A stretch of DNA of 56,369 bases from assembly GCA_938011315.1 (NCBI GenBank), contig CALLUG010000027.1:1-56369 (forward strand), in the 5' to 3' direction. A program made the position numbers and the translations under genes. Origin of the DNA: an uncultured Flavobacteriaceae bacterium (GTDB taxonomy: Bacteria > Bacteroidota > Bacteroidia > Flavobacteriales > Flavobacteriaceae). The first letter of the stretch is position 1. Each line of letters begins with the position of its first letter. The notes below the pieces were generated by a model that did not search any database, was not told where the DNA came from, and saw nothing but the letters and a program-made list of their open reading frames with translations. Positions 36,624 through 45,420 of this stretch are shown piece after piece.

Positions 36624-37409
36624 TTAAACCAAATCCTCGCTAACGAGGTTAATTAATTCTTCTGTGTTTTTATACATAACAAATGCTCCATTTTTAATAT
36701 AAGATAGTTTTCCTGTTTCTTCAGAAACTACTAGAGCTATGGCATCTGTTTTTTCGCTAACACCAATAGCTGCTCTATGCCGTAAACCAAATCGTTCGGG
36801 AATATTTTTTTCATTATTAACGGGCAATATAACACGGGTAGCTTTAATAATATTATTGGCAATAATAACGGCGCCATCATGCAAGGGGCTGTTTTTAAAA
36901 AATATACTTTCTAGAATAGCTTTGGTTACGGTAATATTCATTTCGTCGCCAGTATTTACTAAAAAATTAAGGTTATTGTTGCGTTCCAACACAATAATAG
37001 CCCCTGTTTTTGTACTTCCCATTTTTGTACAGGCAGAAATAATATGTTCAATATTTGTTGTATTAATCGTATCTGTTTTTAAGAAATTAATTCGCTTTAG
37101 TAGGTTTCCATTTTTACCAAAATTTGTCGAACCAATCATTAACAAAAACTTTCGTATTTCTTGTTGAAAAACCACAATTAGGGCAATTAGCCCCACACTC
37201 ATAAAGCCACCTAAAATTTTGCTTAATAATTGCATTTGTAAGGCTTCTGTTAATAAAAAAACAAGGTAAATAATAACCATCCCTATAAAAATATTTATAG
37301 CAACGGTACCTTTTACCAATTTATAAACATAGTACAGCAAAAATGCGACAAGAATAATATCGATAATATCGATTAATGTAAATTTTAATAGGTCACTAAA
37401 AATTTCCAA
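36624..37409 (-). CDS. cdaA: Diadenylate cyclase (CdaA/DacA type)
   Basis: This enzyme condenses two ATP into cyclic di-AMP, a signal for turgor, potassium and cell-wall control. The 261-residue protein has three transmembrane helices at about 12-30, 35-53 and 68-82. A DAC domain follows with the catalytic DGA (178-180 in SPLHDGAVII) and RHR (210-212 in GLRHRAAIG) motifs. It ends with a weakly conserved tail. The gene lies 44 bases downstream of folP on the same strand; folP-cdaA pairing is common in Bacteroidota. Confidence 0.93.
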   Translation of the reverse strand: MEIFSDLLKFTLIDIIDIILVAFLLYYVYKLVKGTVAINIFIGMVIIYLVFLLTEALQMQLLSKILGGFMSVGLIALIVVFQQEIRKFLLMIGSTNFGKNGNLLKRINFLKTDTINTTNIEHIISACTKMGSTKTGAIIVLERNNNLNFLVNTGDEMNITVTKAILESIFFKNSPLHDGAVIIANNIIKATRVILPVNNEKNIPERFGLRHRAAIGVSEKTDAIALVVSEETGKLSYIKNGAFVMYKNTEELINLVSEDLV

Positions 37410-37453
37410 AGAGAAAGGGTTTTAAAATTTGAATAAATATAAGGGTTTATATC

Positions 37454-38278
37454 TTAACGCTGCAATTGGTTTGTAAGCATAACGCATTCTATAGCTTCTT
37501 TTACATCGTGTACTCGCAAAATACAAGCGCCATTTAGTAAAGCAACAGTGTTTAAACTACTTGTACCATTAAGTGCTTCTTGTGGAGATGTTTGCAATAA
37601 TTTATAAATCATAGATTTTCTGGAAACTCCTGCCAAAATTGGCTTGTCAATTATTTGCAATAGACTTAGGTCTTTTAAAAGTTCATAATTTTGTTCTAGT
37701 GTTTTTGAAAAGCCAAATCCAGGGTCTATAACAACATCATTAATATGATGTTGCCTAGCCAGTGCAATTCGTTCTGAAAAATAATATATTATATCTTTAA
37801 TTAAGTGGTCGTAGTGTGTGTTTTGTTGCATATTTTGTGGGCTTCCTCTTAAGTGCATCATAATGTAAGGCACGCCCAACTGCCCTACGACTGACATCAT
37901 TTTTGAGTCTAATTGTCCAGCCGAAATATCGTTTACAAGAGCAGCACCGTTCATAATACAGGCCTTTGCGACATGGCTCCTAAAAGTATCTATAGACAAT
38001 AAAGCTTCGGGAAAACGTTTTGACAACAATTTCACTATAGGGAGTATACGTTGCAACTCTTCGGTTTCGCTAATATGCGTCGCTTTTGGGCGTGAACTAT
38101 AAGCACCTATATCTATAAATGTTGCTCCTTCGCGCAGCATATTTTCAACCTGCAAAAGGACTGTATCTTCATTTTTAAATTTTCCGCCATCATAAAATGA
38201 GTCTGGAGTGAGGTTTAGTATTCCCATTACTTTGGGGACAGACAAGTCTATGAGTTGTCCTTTGCAATTTATGGTCAT
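37454..38278 (-). CDS. folP: Dihydropteroate synthase
   Basis: FolP joins p-aminobenzoate to dihydropterin pyrophosphate and is the sulfonamide target. The 274-residue TIM barrel has VMGILNLTPDSFYDGG (loop 1), IDIGAYSSRPKA (loop 2), LSIDTFRSHVAKACIMNGA, LVNDISAG, VIDPGFGFSKTLEQNYELL and the SRKSMI substrate segment. It is divergent from the DUF1599 gene across 108 bases and lies upstream of the diadenylate cyclase. Together with the folK fusion it makes this a folate-related stretch. Confidence 0.96.
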   Translation of the reverse strand: MTINCKGQLIDLSVPKVMGILNLTPDSFYDGGKFKNEDTVLLQVENMLREGATFIDIGAYSSRPKATHISETEELQRILPIVKLLSKRFPEALLSIDTFRSHVAKACIMNGAALVNDISAGQLDSKMMSVVGQLGVPYIMMHLRGSPQNMQQNTHYDHLIKDIIYYFSERIALARQHHINDVVIDPGFGFSKTLEQNYELLKDLSLLQIIDKPILAGVSRKSMIYKLLQTSPQEALNGTSSLNTVALLNGACILRVHDVKEAIECVMLTNQLQR

Positions 38279-38386
38279 TTAAGTTATTTTAGACAAAGCT
38301 ATACTTCAAAGTTAAAAACTTTAAAGCTTAAACTTTGAACAATTAAAAATTTTAATCGAAATTTACGGAAAATTTGATTTACTTGT

Positions 38387-38941
38387 ATGCACAATACCTC
38401 AAAACAATATGACGAAGCTATTTCTGAATGCAGCGCTTTGTTCCTAAAAAAAATGCAAGATTACGGAAGTGCGTGGCGAATCCTAAGGCTACCCTCACTT
38501 ACTGATCAAATTTTTATAAAAGCACAACGCATTAGAAGTTTACAACAAAATGATGTTAGAAAAATAGATGAAGGAGAGCTTAGCGAGTTTATTGGTATTG
38601 TTAATTATTGTATTATGGCTCTAATACAAATAGACAAAGGGGTTGCTGAGCAACCAGACCTATCTTCAAGTCAAGCTACGCAGTATTATAATGAAAAAAT
38701 AACGATTACAAAACAATTAATGCTAGATAAAAATCACGATTATGGTGAGGCTTGGCGAGAAATGCGAGTAAGCTCACTAACAGATTTAATTTTGCAAAAA
38801 TTATTGCGTGTAAAACAAATTGAAAATAATCTAGGAAAAACAATTGTTAGCGAAGGCATTGCTGCCAACTATATGGACATAGTCAATTATGCCGTGTTTT
38901 CCATAATTCACTTAAAAAAACAACTAACTAAGGTCATATGA
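38387..38941 (+). CDS. Tandem DUF1599 protein
   Basis: The 184-residue protein is two copies of one domain of about 90 residues. Copy 1 has DYGSAW (25-30), SLTD (37-40) and IVNY (71-74); copy 2 has DYGEAW (118-123), SLTD (130-133) and IVNY (165-168). The family is listed as DUF1599, also called nucleotide-modification-associated domain 1, and is found in Bacteroidota and phages. The biochemical activity is not known to me. Its end overlaps the start of the next gene by four bases (ATGA), so the two are translationally coupled. Confidence 0.88.
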   Translation: MHNTSKQYDEAISECSALFLKKMQDYGSAWRILRLPSLTDQIFIKAQRIRSLQQNDVRKIDEGELSEFIGIVNYCIMALIQIDKGVAEQPDLSSSQATQYYNEKITITKQLMLDKNHDYGEAWREMRVSSLTDLILQKLLRVKQIENNLGKTIVSEGIAANYMDIVNYAVFSIIHLKKQLTKVI

Positions 38942-40035
38942 AACAACTTGTTGCAATATCAAGAATAATAGTAGGAGGTCTATTTATTTTTTCAGGATTA
39001 ATAAAATTAAATGATCCTGTAGGATTTTCGTTCAAACTGGAGGAGTATTTTGGGCCAACCGTTTTCGACCTATCACTATTTGTACCCTACGCGCTAGCAA
39101 TAGCGATTTTTGTAGTTGTTTTTGAAGTCCTTTTAGGCGTGTTTTTGCTTATTGGCTACAAACCCAAATTTACTGTTTGGAGTTTGCTAATAATGATTGT
39201 GTTTTTCACCTTTTTAACGTTCTACTCGGCATACTTTAACAAAGTAACAGACTGTGGCTGCTTTGGCGACGCTATAAAGTTAACGCCATGGGAATCTTTC
39301 ACAAAAGATATTATCCTACTCGTATTTATACTACTTATTTTTGTAGGAGTGAAGTACATAAAACCGATACTCAAACCCATAGGCATTAGCATAATATCTT
39401 TACTAAGCTTTATTTTTTGCTTTGGTATTGTGTACCATGTACTAATGCACTTACCCATAAAAGACTTTAGACCTTATAAGATTGGTGCTAATATTTATGA
39501 TAATATGATTGTACCAGACAATGCACCCAAACCTATTTTTGAGTACACATGGGTATTTAACGTTGACGGAAAAGAACAAATAATTGTTAACGACGGGGCT
39601 TATCCTACAGTAAAAGGCGACTACGTAAGTTCATCTTCTAAAGAAATAGACCCTGGTTACGAACCTCCAATCCATGACTTTTCGATGGAACGCGAAGGAG
39701 AAGATTATACCTTAGAATTATTGAATGAAAAGAAACTGCTTATTTTTATAGCCTACAACTTAAGTAAAGCAGAAAGTGAAGGCCTTGCAAAATTACAGCA
39801 AGTTAAAAATGAAGCCATAAATAGAGGGTATAGCGTTATAGGATTAACCGCTACTGGACCCACGGAGCAAGAAGCTTTTTCAAAACGTAATGGCTTTGAT
39901 TTTAGTTTTTATTTTTGTGACGAAACGGCACTAAAAACAATAGCACGCTCTAACCCTGCCATATTAAAATTAAAGAAAGGAACAATTACTCAAAAATTAC
40001 ATTGGAACGATATTGATGAGTTAAATCTAAACTAA
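38938..40035 (+). CDS. MauE/DoxX-like membrane protein with thioredoxin-like tail
   Basis: The 365-residue protein matches what is called the BT_3928 family. Four to five transmembrane helices occupy residues 1-165, with the redox-type motif CGCFG at 106-110, as in MauE and related DoxX proteins. The C-terminal half (about 185-365) is periplasmic or cytosolic. Its last 110 residues read like a thioredoxin/peroxiredoxin fold without a CxxC (LLIFIAYNLSKAESEGLAKL, SVIGLTATGPTEQEAFSKRNGF, NPAILKLKKGTI). It overlaps DUF1599 by 4 bases and abuts the permease gene with no gap. Its role is unknown; sulfur or redox chemistry is a guess from the family. Confidence 0.82.
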   Translation: MKQLVAISRIIVGGLFIFSGLIKLNDPVGFSFKLEEYFGPTVFDLSLFVPYALAIAIFVVVFEVLLGVFLLIGYKPKFTVWSLLIMIVFFTFLTFYSAYFNKVTDCGCFGDAIKLTPWESFTKDIILLVFILLIFVGVKYIKPILKPIGISIISLLSFIFCFGIVYHVLMHLPIKDFRPYKIGANIYDNMIVPDNAPKPIFEYTWVFNVDGKEQIIVNDGAYPTVKGDYVSSSSKEIDPGYEPPIHDFSMEREGEDYTLELLNEKKLLIFIAYNLSKAESEGLAKLQQVKNEAINRGYSVIGLTATGPTEQEAFSKRNGFDFSFYFCDETALKTIARSNPAILKLKKGTITQKLHWNDIDELNLN

Positions 40036-41112
40036 TTGATATACTACTTACTAAATAAACTGTTTTATGCCATACTTACATTATTTGGGGTCGTAACCGT
40101 TATTTTCTTATTATTCAATGTCCTCCCTGGAGACCCTGCAAAAATGATGCTAGGGCAAAATCAAGATAGTAAACAATTGGCCGCTGTGAAACAAAAATAT
40201 GGGTTCGATAAACCCATAGCAACTCAGTATGCTTACTATCTAAACGATTTGTCTTTTATATCGTTTCATTCAAAAAATAAAAACGATTACACATACTTGA
40301 GCAAAAACAAATATTCTGCCTCCTCCCTATTGAGTTTAAAAAACATTAGTGTAGTTATAAAACTTCCTTACCTAAGAGAATCGTTTACTAAACAAGGAAA
40401 AAAAGTAGCTCAAATCCTAAAAGAAACACTTCCAAATACATTTGTGCTATCTATAGCCGCTATTGTTATAGCTATATTTTTAGGTATAACTTTGGGCATT
40501 ATTTCTGCTCGATTTAAGGATACATATTTAGACAAAACAATTCAAATCCTAAGTACGTTTGGTATGAGTATTCCTTCCTTTTTTAGCGCCATTCTTTTTG
40601 CTTGGTGTTTTGGATTTCTTCTTCATAATTATACAAATTTAGAAATGACAGGAAGCCTGTATGAGCTTGACGATTTTGGAGAGGAAGTACAGTTAAAATG
40701 GAAAAACTTAATTTTACCCGCTCTAGTATTAGGTATTCGCCCCTTAGCTGTTATTGTTCAGTTAATGAGAAATTCGTTGCTCGAGGTGTTTAATCAAGAT
40801 TATATTCGTACTGCTAGAGCAAAAGGATTAAGTGAGTTTAAACTTATAAAAAATCACGGTCTAAAAAATGCTCTAAACCCTGTTATCACAGCAATTTCTG
40901 GCTGGTTTGCCTCTATGCTAGCAGGAGCAGTTTTTGTAGAATATATTTTTGGTTGGAACGGCCTAGGAAAAGAAATTGTAAATGCGCTAAATACCTTAGA
41001 CCTTCCCGTTATTATGGGGTCTGTACTAACCATTGCAGTATTATTTATTATCATTAATAGTATTGTAGATATTATTTATGTCTGGCTAGACCCAAAAGTA
41101 AAACTAGAATAA
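40036..41112 (+). CDS. ABC transporter permease, DppB/OppB type
   Basis: The 358-residue inner-membrane protein has the family features: an N-terminal helix, the periplasmic segment LPGDPAKMMLGQ, five further helices, and the EAA loop IRTARAKGLSEFKLIKNHGLKNALNP that docks on the ATPase. The start is a TTG directly after the stop codon of the upstream gene (zero spacing). No substrate-binding protein, DppC-type partner or ATPase is encoded nearby, so its partners must be elsewhere. Dipeptide or oligopeptide transport is the family's usual role; the substrate here is not determined. Confidence 0.88.
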   Translation: MIYYLLNKLFYAILTLFGVVTVIFLLFNVLPGDPAKMMLGQNQDSKQLAAVKQKYGFDKPIATQYAYYLNDLSFISFHSKNKNDYTYLSKNKYSASSLLSLKNISVVIKLPYLRESFTKQGKKVAQILKETLPNTFVLSIAAIVIAIFLGITLGIISARFKDTYLDKTIQILSTFGMSIPSFFSAILFAWCFGFLLHNYTNLEMTGSLYELDDFGEEVQLKWKNLILPALVLGIRPLAVIVQLMRNSLLEVFNQDYIRTARAKGLSEFKLIKNHGLKNALNPVITAISGWFASMLAGAVFVEYIFGWNGLGKEIVNALNTLDLPVIMGSVLTIAVLFIIINSIVDIIYVWLDPKVKLE

Positions 41113-41171
41113 CACGCTTTTACAAAACTAAAATTTATCAATATAATAAAGCATTTTTGCTAATCACAGTT

Positions 41172-41921
41172 ATGAGAAAAAAAATAGTAGCAGGAAATTG
41201 GAAAATGAACAATGATTTATTACAAACAACGTCATTAATAACTGCCTTAAAAAAAGAAACGCAAAGGTCCAATGCCGAAGTAATGATTGCTCCAGCATTT
41301 ACCAATTTACAAAACGCTTATGAAGTATTAAAAGACCACACAATAGAGGTTATTGCCCAAAATATGCACTTTGCCAGCCACGGGGCTTATACAGGAGAAA
41401 TTAGCGCAACAATGCTAAAAAGCATTGGTATAAATACCGTAATTTTAGGACATAGCGAACGTCGTGCCTACTTTAATGAAACGGACAAACTATTAGCCCA
41501 AAAAGTAAATACTGCACTAAATAATGCTATGCGTATTATTTTTTGTTTTGGAGAAGAATTGTTAGACAGACAAAACAAAACCCACAATACGATAGTTAAA
41601 AACCAAATTAAAAATGTATTATTTCACTTACCAGAATCAAGTTGGAACCATATTGTCTTGGCCTATGAACCTGTATGGGCTATTGGCACTGGCGAAACTG
41701 CAACTGCAGAGCAAGTACAGCAAATGCACGCTACTATTAGACGTATTATTGAAGAAAAATACAATGAAACTTTAGCAAACAGCGTTTCCATTTTGTACGG
41801 GGGCAGCGTAAAACCTAGTAATGCCAAAGACATTTTTTCTAAACCAGACGTCGATGGTGGACTTATAGGCGGAGCCGCACTTAATGCAAGTCAGTTTTTT
41901 GAAATTGTAAACGCACTGTAA
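41172..41921 (+). CDS. tpiA: Triosephosphate isomerase
   Basis: TpiA interconverts dihydroxyacetone phosphate and glyceraldehyde 3-phosphate. I chose ATG 41172 (249 residues, RKKIVAGNWKMNND). An ATG-less extension to 41157 adds five residues. Active-site pieces are all visible: NWKMN with the catalytic Lys, GHSERR with the His, AYEPVWAIGTG with the Glu and the phosphate loop, and the YGGSVKPSN and GGLIGGAAL blocks. A promoter for prmA overlaps its 3' end. Confidence 0.97.
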   Translation: MRKKIVAGNWKMNNDLLQTTSLITALKKETQRSNAEVMIAPAFTNLQNAYEVLKDHTIEVIAQNMHFASHGAYTGEISATMLKSIGINTVILGHSERRAYFNETDKLLAQKVNTALNNAMRIIFCFGEELLDRQNKTHNTIVKNQIKNVLFHLPESSWNHIVLAYEPVWAIGTGETATAEQVQQMHATIRRIIEEKYNETLANSVSILYGGSVKPSNAKDIFSKPDVDGGLIGGAALNASQFFEIVNAL

Positions 41922-41936
41922 CTTAAACTATTTTTG
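41905..41936 (+). promoter_or_regulatory. Promoter of prmA (inside the tpiA 3' end)
   Basis: TTG at 41905-41907, a 21-base spacer and TATTTTTG at 41929-41936 fit the Bacteroidota consensus. Transcription would begin near 41943, about 19 bases before the prmA ATG. Confidence 0.62.
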
Positions 41937-41961
41937 CAATTTTGCACACAAATTTCACAAT

Positions 41962-42801
41962 ATGACAGACACAACCTATATCGCTTACTACTTCAAGGTA
42001 AAGCCCTTAAACCCTGGAGTAGACATACTAATTGCAGAGTTGGGACAGGCAGGTTTTGAAAGCTTTGTAGAAACAACCAATGGCGTAACAGCCTATATAC
42101 AAAAACAAGAATGGCAAGAACAAATATTAAATGATATTTATATTTTAAAGTCTTCCGAAGATTTCACGATTACATTTACCCACGAAACTATAGAGCAAAC
42201 TAACTGGAACGAAGAGTGGGAAAAAAATTTTCATCCCATAGTGGTCGATGATACTTGTGCCGTACGTGCCCCGTTTCATACCCCTTTTAGTACTCGTTAC
42301 GATATTGTTATAGAACCAAAAATGAGCTTTGGAACAGGACATCATGAAACAACACATATGATGATTCAACATATTTTAAAAAACGACTTTACAAACAAAA
42401 CTGTTTTGGATATGGGCTGTGGCACAGGCGTTTTAGCTATTTTGTCAGAATTAAAAGGCGCAACAGCCATAGATGCTATAGATATCGATAATTGGTGTTA
42501 CCTAAACAGTATAGAAAATGTAGAACGCAATACGTGTAAGCACATTTCTGTTTATCAAGGAGATGCGAGCTTACTACAAGCAAGGACTTACGATATTATT
42601 ATTGCTAACATTAATCGTAATATTTTATTGCAAGATTTAAAAACCTATGCGAACTGCTTAAACCCAAAAGGAATGTTGTTTTTAAGTGGGTTTTACGCTC
42701 AAGATATTCCGAGTATTGAAAAAGAATGCCATAATAATATGTTAAAACTTGAAGAAAAGTTAGAAAGAAATCAATGGGTTTCTTTAAAATTTTTAAATTA
42801 G
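41962..42801 (+). CDS. prmA: Ribosomal protein L11 methyltransferase
   Basis: PrmA trimethylates several amines of ribosomal protein uL11. The 279-residue protein has an N-terminal substrate-recognition domain (residues 1-80). The C-terminal methyltransferase has MSFGTGHHETTHMMI, motif I VLDMGCGTGVLAI, the acidic IDIDNWC and the active-site segment IIANINRNILL. The family is usually about 280-300 residues. clpS follows 13 bases downstream, a common pairing in Bacteroidota. Confidence 0.94.
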   Translation: MTDTTYIAYYFKVKPLNPGVDILIAELGQAGFESFVETTNGVTAYIQKQEWQEQILNDIYILKSSEDFTITFTHETIEQTNWNEEWEKNFHPIVVDDTCAVRAPFHTPFSTRYDIVIEPKMSFGTGHHETTHMMIQHILKNDFTNKTVLDMGCGTGVLAILSELKGATAIDAIDIDNWCYLNSIENVERNTCKHISVYQGDASLLQARTYDIIIANINRNILLQDLKTYANCLNPKGMLFLSGFYAQDIPSIEKECHNNMLKLEEKLERNQWVSLKFLN

Positions 42802-42814
42802 TAAAAAAAATATT

Positions 42815-43090
42815 ATGAGTACTCAAGAAAAAACACTTGAAGATGTTTTAGCAAAGCAAGACACTCAAAAAAACAATGAAATTATACTTTATAACGACGA
42901 CGTTAACACGTTTGATCATGTTATAGATACGCTTATTAGCGCTTGTAACCACTCTGCAGAACAAGCAGAACAGTGTTCTTTAATTGTACATTACAAAGGC
43001 AAATGTATTGTAAAAACAGGAGATTATAAAGATTTAAAACCACGATGCGCTATGCTTATAGATGCAGGCTTAAGTGCAGAAATTATTTAA
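42815..43090 (+). CDS. clpS: ATP-dependent Clp protease adaptor ClpS
   Basis: ClpS delivers N-end-rule substrates to ClpA/ClpC-ClpP. The 91-residue protein has an unstructured N-terminal tail, then the core ILYNDDVNTFDHVIDTL (containing the NDD that binds the N-degron), the CNHSAEQAEQCSLIVHYKGKC helix-strand and a closing LKPRCAMLIDAGLSAEI. It lies 13 bases after prmA and 29 bases before the zinc peptidase, so these three genes probably form one unit. Confidence 0.94.
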   Translation: MSTQEKTLEDVLAKQDTQKNNEIILYNDDVNTFDHVIDTLISACNHSAEQAEQCSLIVHYKGKCIVKTGDYKDLKPRCAMLIDAGLSAEII

Positions 43091-43119
43091 GTATTATACA
43101 AACAAAAAACTAACACATT

Positions 43120-43809
43120 ATGATGGGATATTATATACTTATGGGGCTTATTTTTTTAGTAAGTTCTTATGTAAGTAAAAAATTAAAAAGCAAATTTGAT
43201 CATTACTCCAAATTAAGCCTTAGAAATGGCTTAAGTGGTAAAGAAATTGCAGAAAAAATGCTTGCCGATCATGGTATTACTAACGTTAAGGTTATTTCGG
43301 TTAGCGGGCAACTAACAGACCATTACAACCCTAAAAACAGAACAGTTAACCTTAGTGAGGTCGTTTACAATCAACGTAATGCTGCTGCTGCTGCCGTGTC
43401 CGCTCATGAGTGTGGCCATGCAATACAGCATGCTCAAGCTTACAGCTGGTTACAATTACGTTCTGCTATTGTCCCTGCTGTTGGTATTAGCAGCAAATTG
43501 TCTAATATCGTGCTTATGATAGGTATTGGGCTATCTGCAACTGGAAGTATTTTAGGGAATAGTGTATTTTTAATAGGAATTGTTTTATTTGCAATAACCA
43601 CAATATTTTCGTTCATAACTCTCCCTGTGGAGTATGACGCTAGCAACCGTGCCTTAGCTTGGCTAGAACGAAAACACATGGTAACTCGAGAAGAATATGC
43701 AGGTTCAAAAGATGCCTTAAAGTGGGCTGCAAGAACTTACTTAGTAGCAGCATTAGGATCTTTGGCAAACCTACTCTATTTTATAATGCTTTTTTTGAAC
43801 AGACGGTAA
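43120..43809 (+). CDS. Membrane zinc peptidase (YugP family)
   Basis: The 229-residue integral-membrane protein has a leading helix (3-18), then the zinc motif HECGHAIQ (HECGH at 96-100). A probable third ligand lies in the PVEYDASNRAL segment. Two to three helices span about 115-165 and 205-228. The family (Zn_peptidase_2, B. subtilis YugP) has no well-defined substrate; membrane-protein turnover is inferred. Two adjacent ATGs (43120 and 43123) are possible starts. It converges on the EamA transporter gene 51 bases away. Confidence 0.9.
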   Translation: MMGYYILMGLIFLVSSYVSKKLKSKFDHYSKLSLRNGLSGKEIAEKMLADHGITNVKVISVSGQLTDHYNPKNRTVNLSEVVYNQRNAAAAAVSAHECGHAIQHAQAYSWLQLRSAIVPAVGISSKLSNIVLMIGIGLSATGSILGNSVFLIGIVLFAITTIFSFITLPVEYDASNRALAWLERKHMVTREEYAGSKDALKWAARTYLVAALGSLANLLYFIMLFLNRR

Positions 43810-43860
43810 CTTTCAGTATAAATAAATCAAGATTAAACCCAAATTATATGCAACATCAGT

Positions 43861-44739
43861 TTAGGTTTTCTTTTTATTTGCGAGATAAATTCCAGTTAGT
43901 ATAATAAGGGTAGCAACACCTTGTAAGGTACTAAAGATTTCGCCATCTAGAAGCCCCCATGCAAGTGCAACTATGGGCATTAAGTAGGTTACCGAAGAAA
44001 CAAATACAGGAGTAACAATTTGGACTAAAGTATTAAAAAGTATTTTGGCTAGAGCAGTGCAAAAAATAGCAAGAAGTACAACATAACCTATAGACGATAA
44101 ATACTCTGGATTTTGTGATGTTTCTGAAGAAAATATTCCAGAAAATAATAGTATAACAAGCGCTGGCACAAAAACAATCATATAGTGTCCTAAAGTTAAA
44201 CTTATAGGGTTAATTCCGTGAAGGTGTTTTTTTATAAGATTAACGTTGGTCGCGTACATTATACCAGAAATGAGTACAAAAGCCGCATAAAAATAATTCT
44301 GACTAGGGTTTAGTTCTGCTCCTTTTACAATTAGCAATACCGTGCCAATAAAACCAATAATAACGCCCAAAATTTGACGCTTAGTAGATGAAATATTAAA
44401 GACAAGCATTCCAATTAATACCGTATTTAGGGGAACCAGCGAATTTAGTATAGACGTTATAACACTATCAATTTGAGTTTGCGCTATTGAAAACAAAAAC
44501 ACAGGAATAAAAGACCCAAATATACTAGAAACTGCAATCCATTTCCATTGGGTTTTAGTTATAGGCTTTAGTCGTTTAAACCCAAATACTAACAAGACCA
44601 AGCCACTAACCACAATACGAAGTGCACCTAGCTGGATTGGAGTTAAGCCAATAAGCCCTTTTTTTATTAAAATAAAAGAGCTTCCCCAAATTAAGGCAAG
44701 TAATATAAGGTAAATCCATTTCTTGTTTGCAGCAGCCAT
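43861..44739 (-). CDS. EamA/DMT-family transporter
   Basis: The 292-residue protein has ten predicted hydrophobic helices in two repeated halves, as in the drug/metabolite transporter superfamily (two EamA domains). The opening ...LILLALIWGSSFILIKKGL and the second-half ...GIMYATNVNLIKKHLHG are typical. Such carriers export small metabolites, often amino acids or cofactors. The substrate is not readable. It is downstream of gldD by 93 bases and may be in the same unit. Confidence 0.88.
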   Translation of the reverse strand: MAAANKKWIYLILLALIWGSSFILIKKGLIGLTPIQLGALRIVVSGLVLLVFGFKRLKPITKTQWKWIAVSSIFGSFIPVFLFSIAQTQIDSVITSILNSLVPLNTVLIGMLVFNISSTKRQILGVIIGFIGTVLLIVKGAELNPSQNYFYAAFVLISGIMYATNVNLIKKHLHGINPISLTLGHYMIVFVPALVILLFSGIFSSETSQNPEYLSSIGYVVLLAIFCTALAKILFNTLVQIVTPVFVSSVTYLMPIVALAWGLLDGEIFSTLQGVATLIILTGIYLANKKKT

Positions 44740-44832
44740 TTAAGGTATTTTAAAAATGCAAAAATGAGACTTTTTTAATACTAAATCCTTAAAAAACTTC
44801 TGTTTTATGTTTTAAAATCACACTATATTATA

Positions 44833-45420
44833 TTACTCTTTCCAATTAATGGTTTCCATAATATGCTTTATATCTTTTTTTAAATACTCTGAAGCAGGTA
44901 AAATAGAGTCGTAATTAGGTTTTGCATAAAAATAAAGCGAACCTGTAATAAAATGAGTAAGGCTATCGGTTACATAAAATTGCGATTGCGAAGCAGCATT
45001 TCCTGAAACTTCATAAAACATACCATAAACCTTATTGTTAGGATGCGTATAGGGAGTATATAGAATTTCGTCTGCCTTAACAGTATGGGTCTGCGTAATA
45101 TTTTGAGCATCTTTTAAATACAAATTTAGGTTAGACTCCCTAATTCTTTTATAAGTTATATAAATAGTCCCTTTTAGTGCAGGGTAGTGTATCTCTAATC
45201 CAAAATTATTAGCATCTTGAGAGCTTTTAATATTTTCAATAGGCTTAGAAAATTCATTTCTTTCAAACTCAAAAGGTAGTTGTAAATTTACTTTTTTGTA
45301 ATTTGGTTTTGGGTACTCTAAGCGTAATAAACCTTTAGGTTTTGGAACGCTCTGCTTGTTACAGGAAACAGCCAAAATAAGGGTAAGCAGTAGTATTATG
45401 GATGATCCTTTAAATGTCAT
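44833..45420 (-). CDS. gldD: Gliding motility lipoprotein GldD
   Basis: GldD is required for gliding and chitin use in F. johnsoniae. The 195-residue protein has a lipobox LILAVSC with Cys20, then the family start LLRLEYPKPNYKKVNLQLPFEFERN and an all-beta body with YPALKGTIYITYKRI and ITGSLYFYAKPNYDSILP. Its ATG overlaps the end of gldE by 11 bases. Its precise function is unknown; it is thought to be a periplasm-facing lipoprotein. Confidence 0.94.
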   Translation of the reverse strand: MTFKGSSIILLLTLILAVSCNKQSVPKPKGLLRLEYPKPNYKKVNLQLPFEFERNEFSKPIENIKSSQDANNFGLEIHYPALKGTIYITYKRIRESNLNLYLKDAQNITQTHTVKADEILYTPYTHPNNKVYGMFYEVSGNAASQSQFYVTDSLTHFITGSLYFYAKPNYDSILPASEYLKKDIKHIMETINWKE

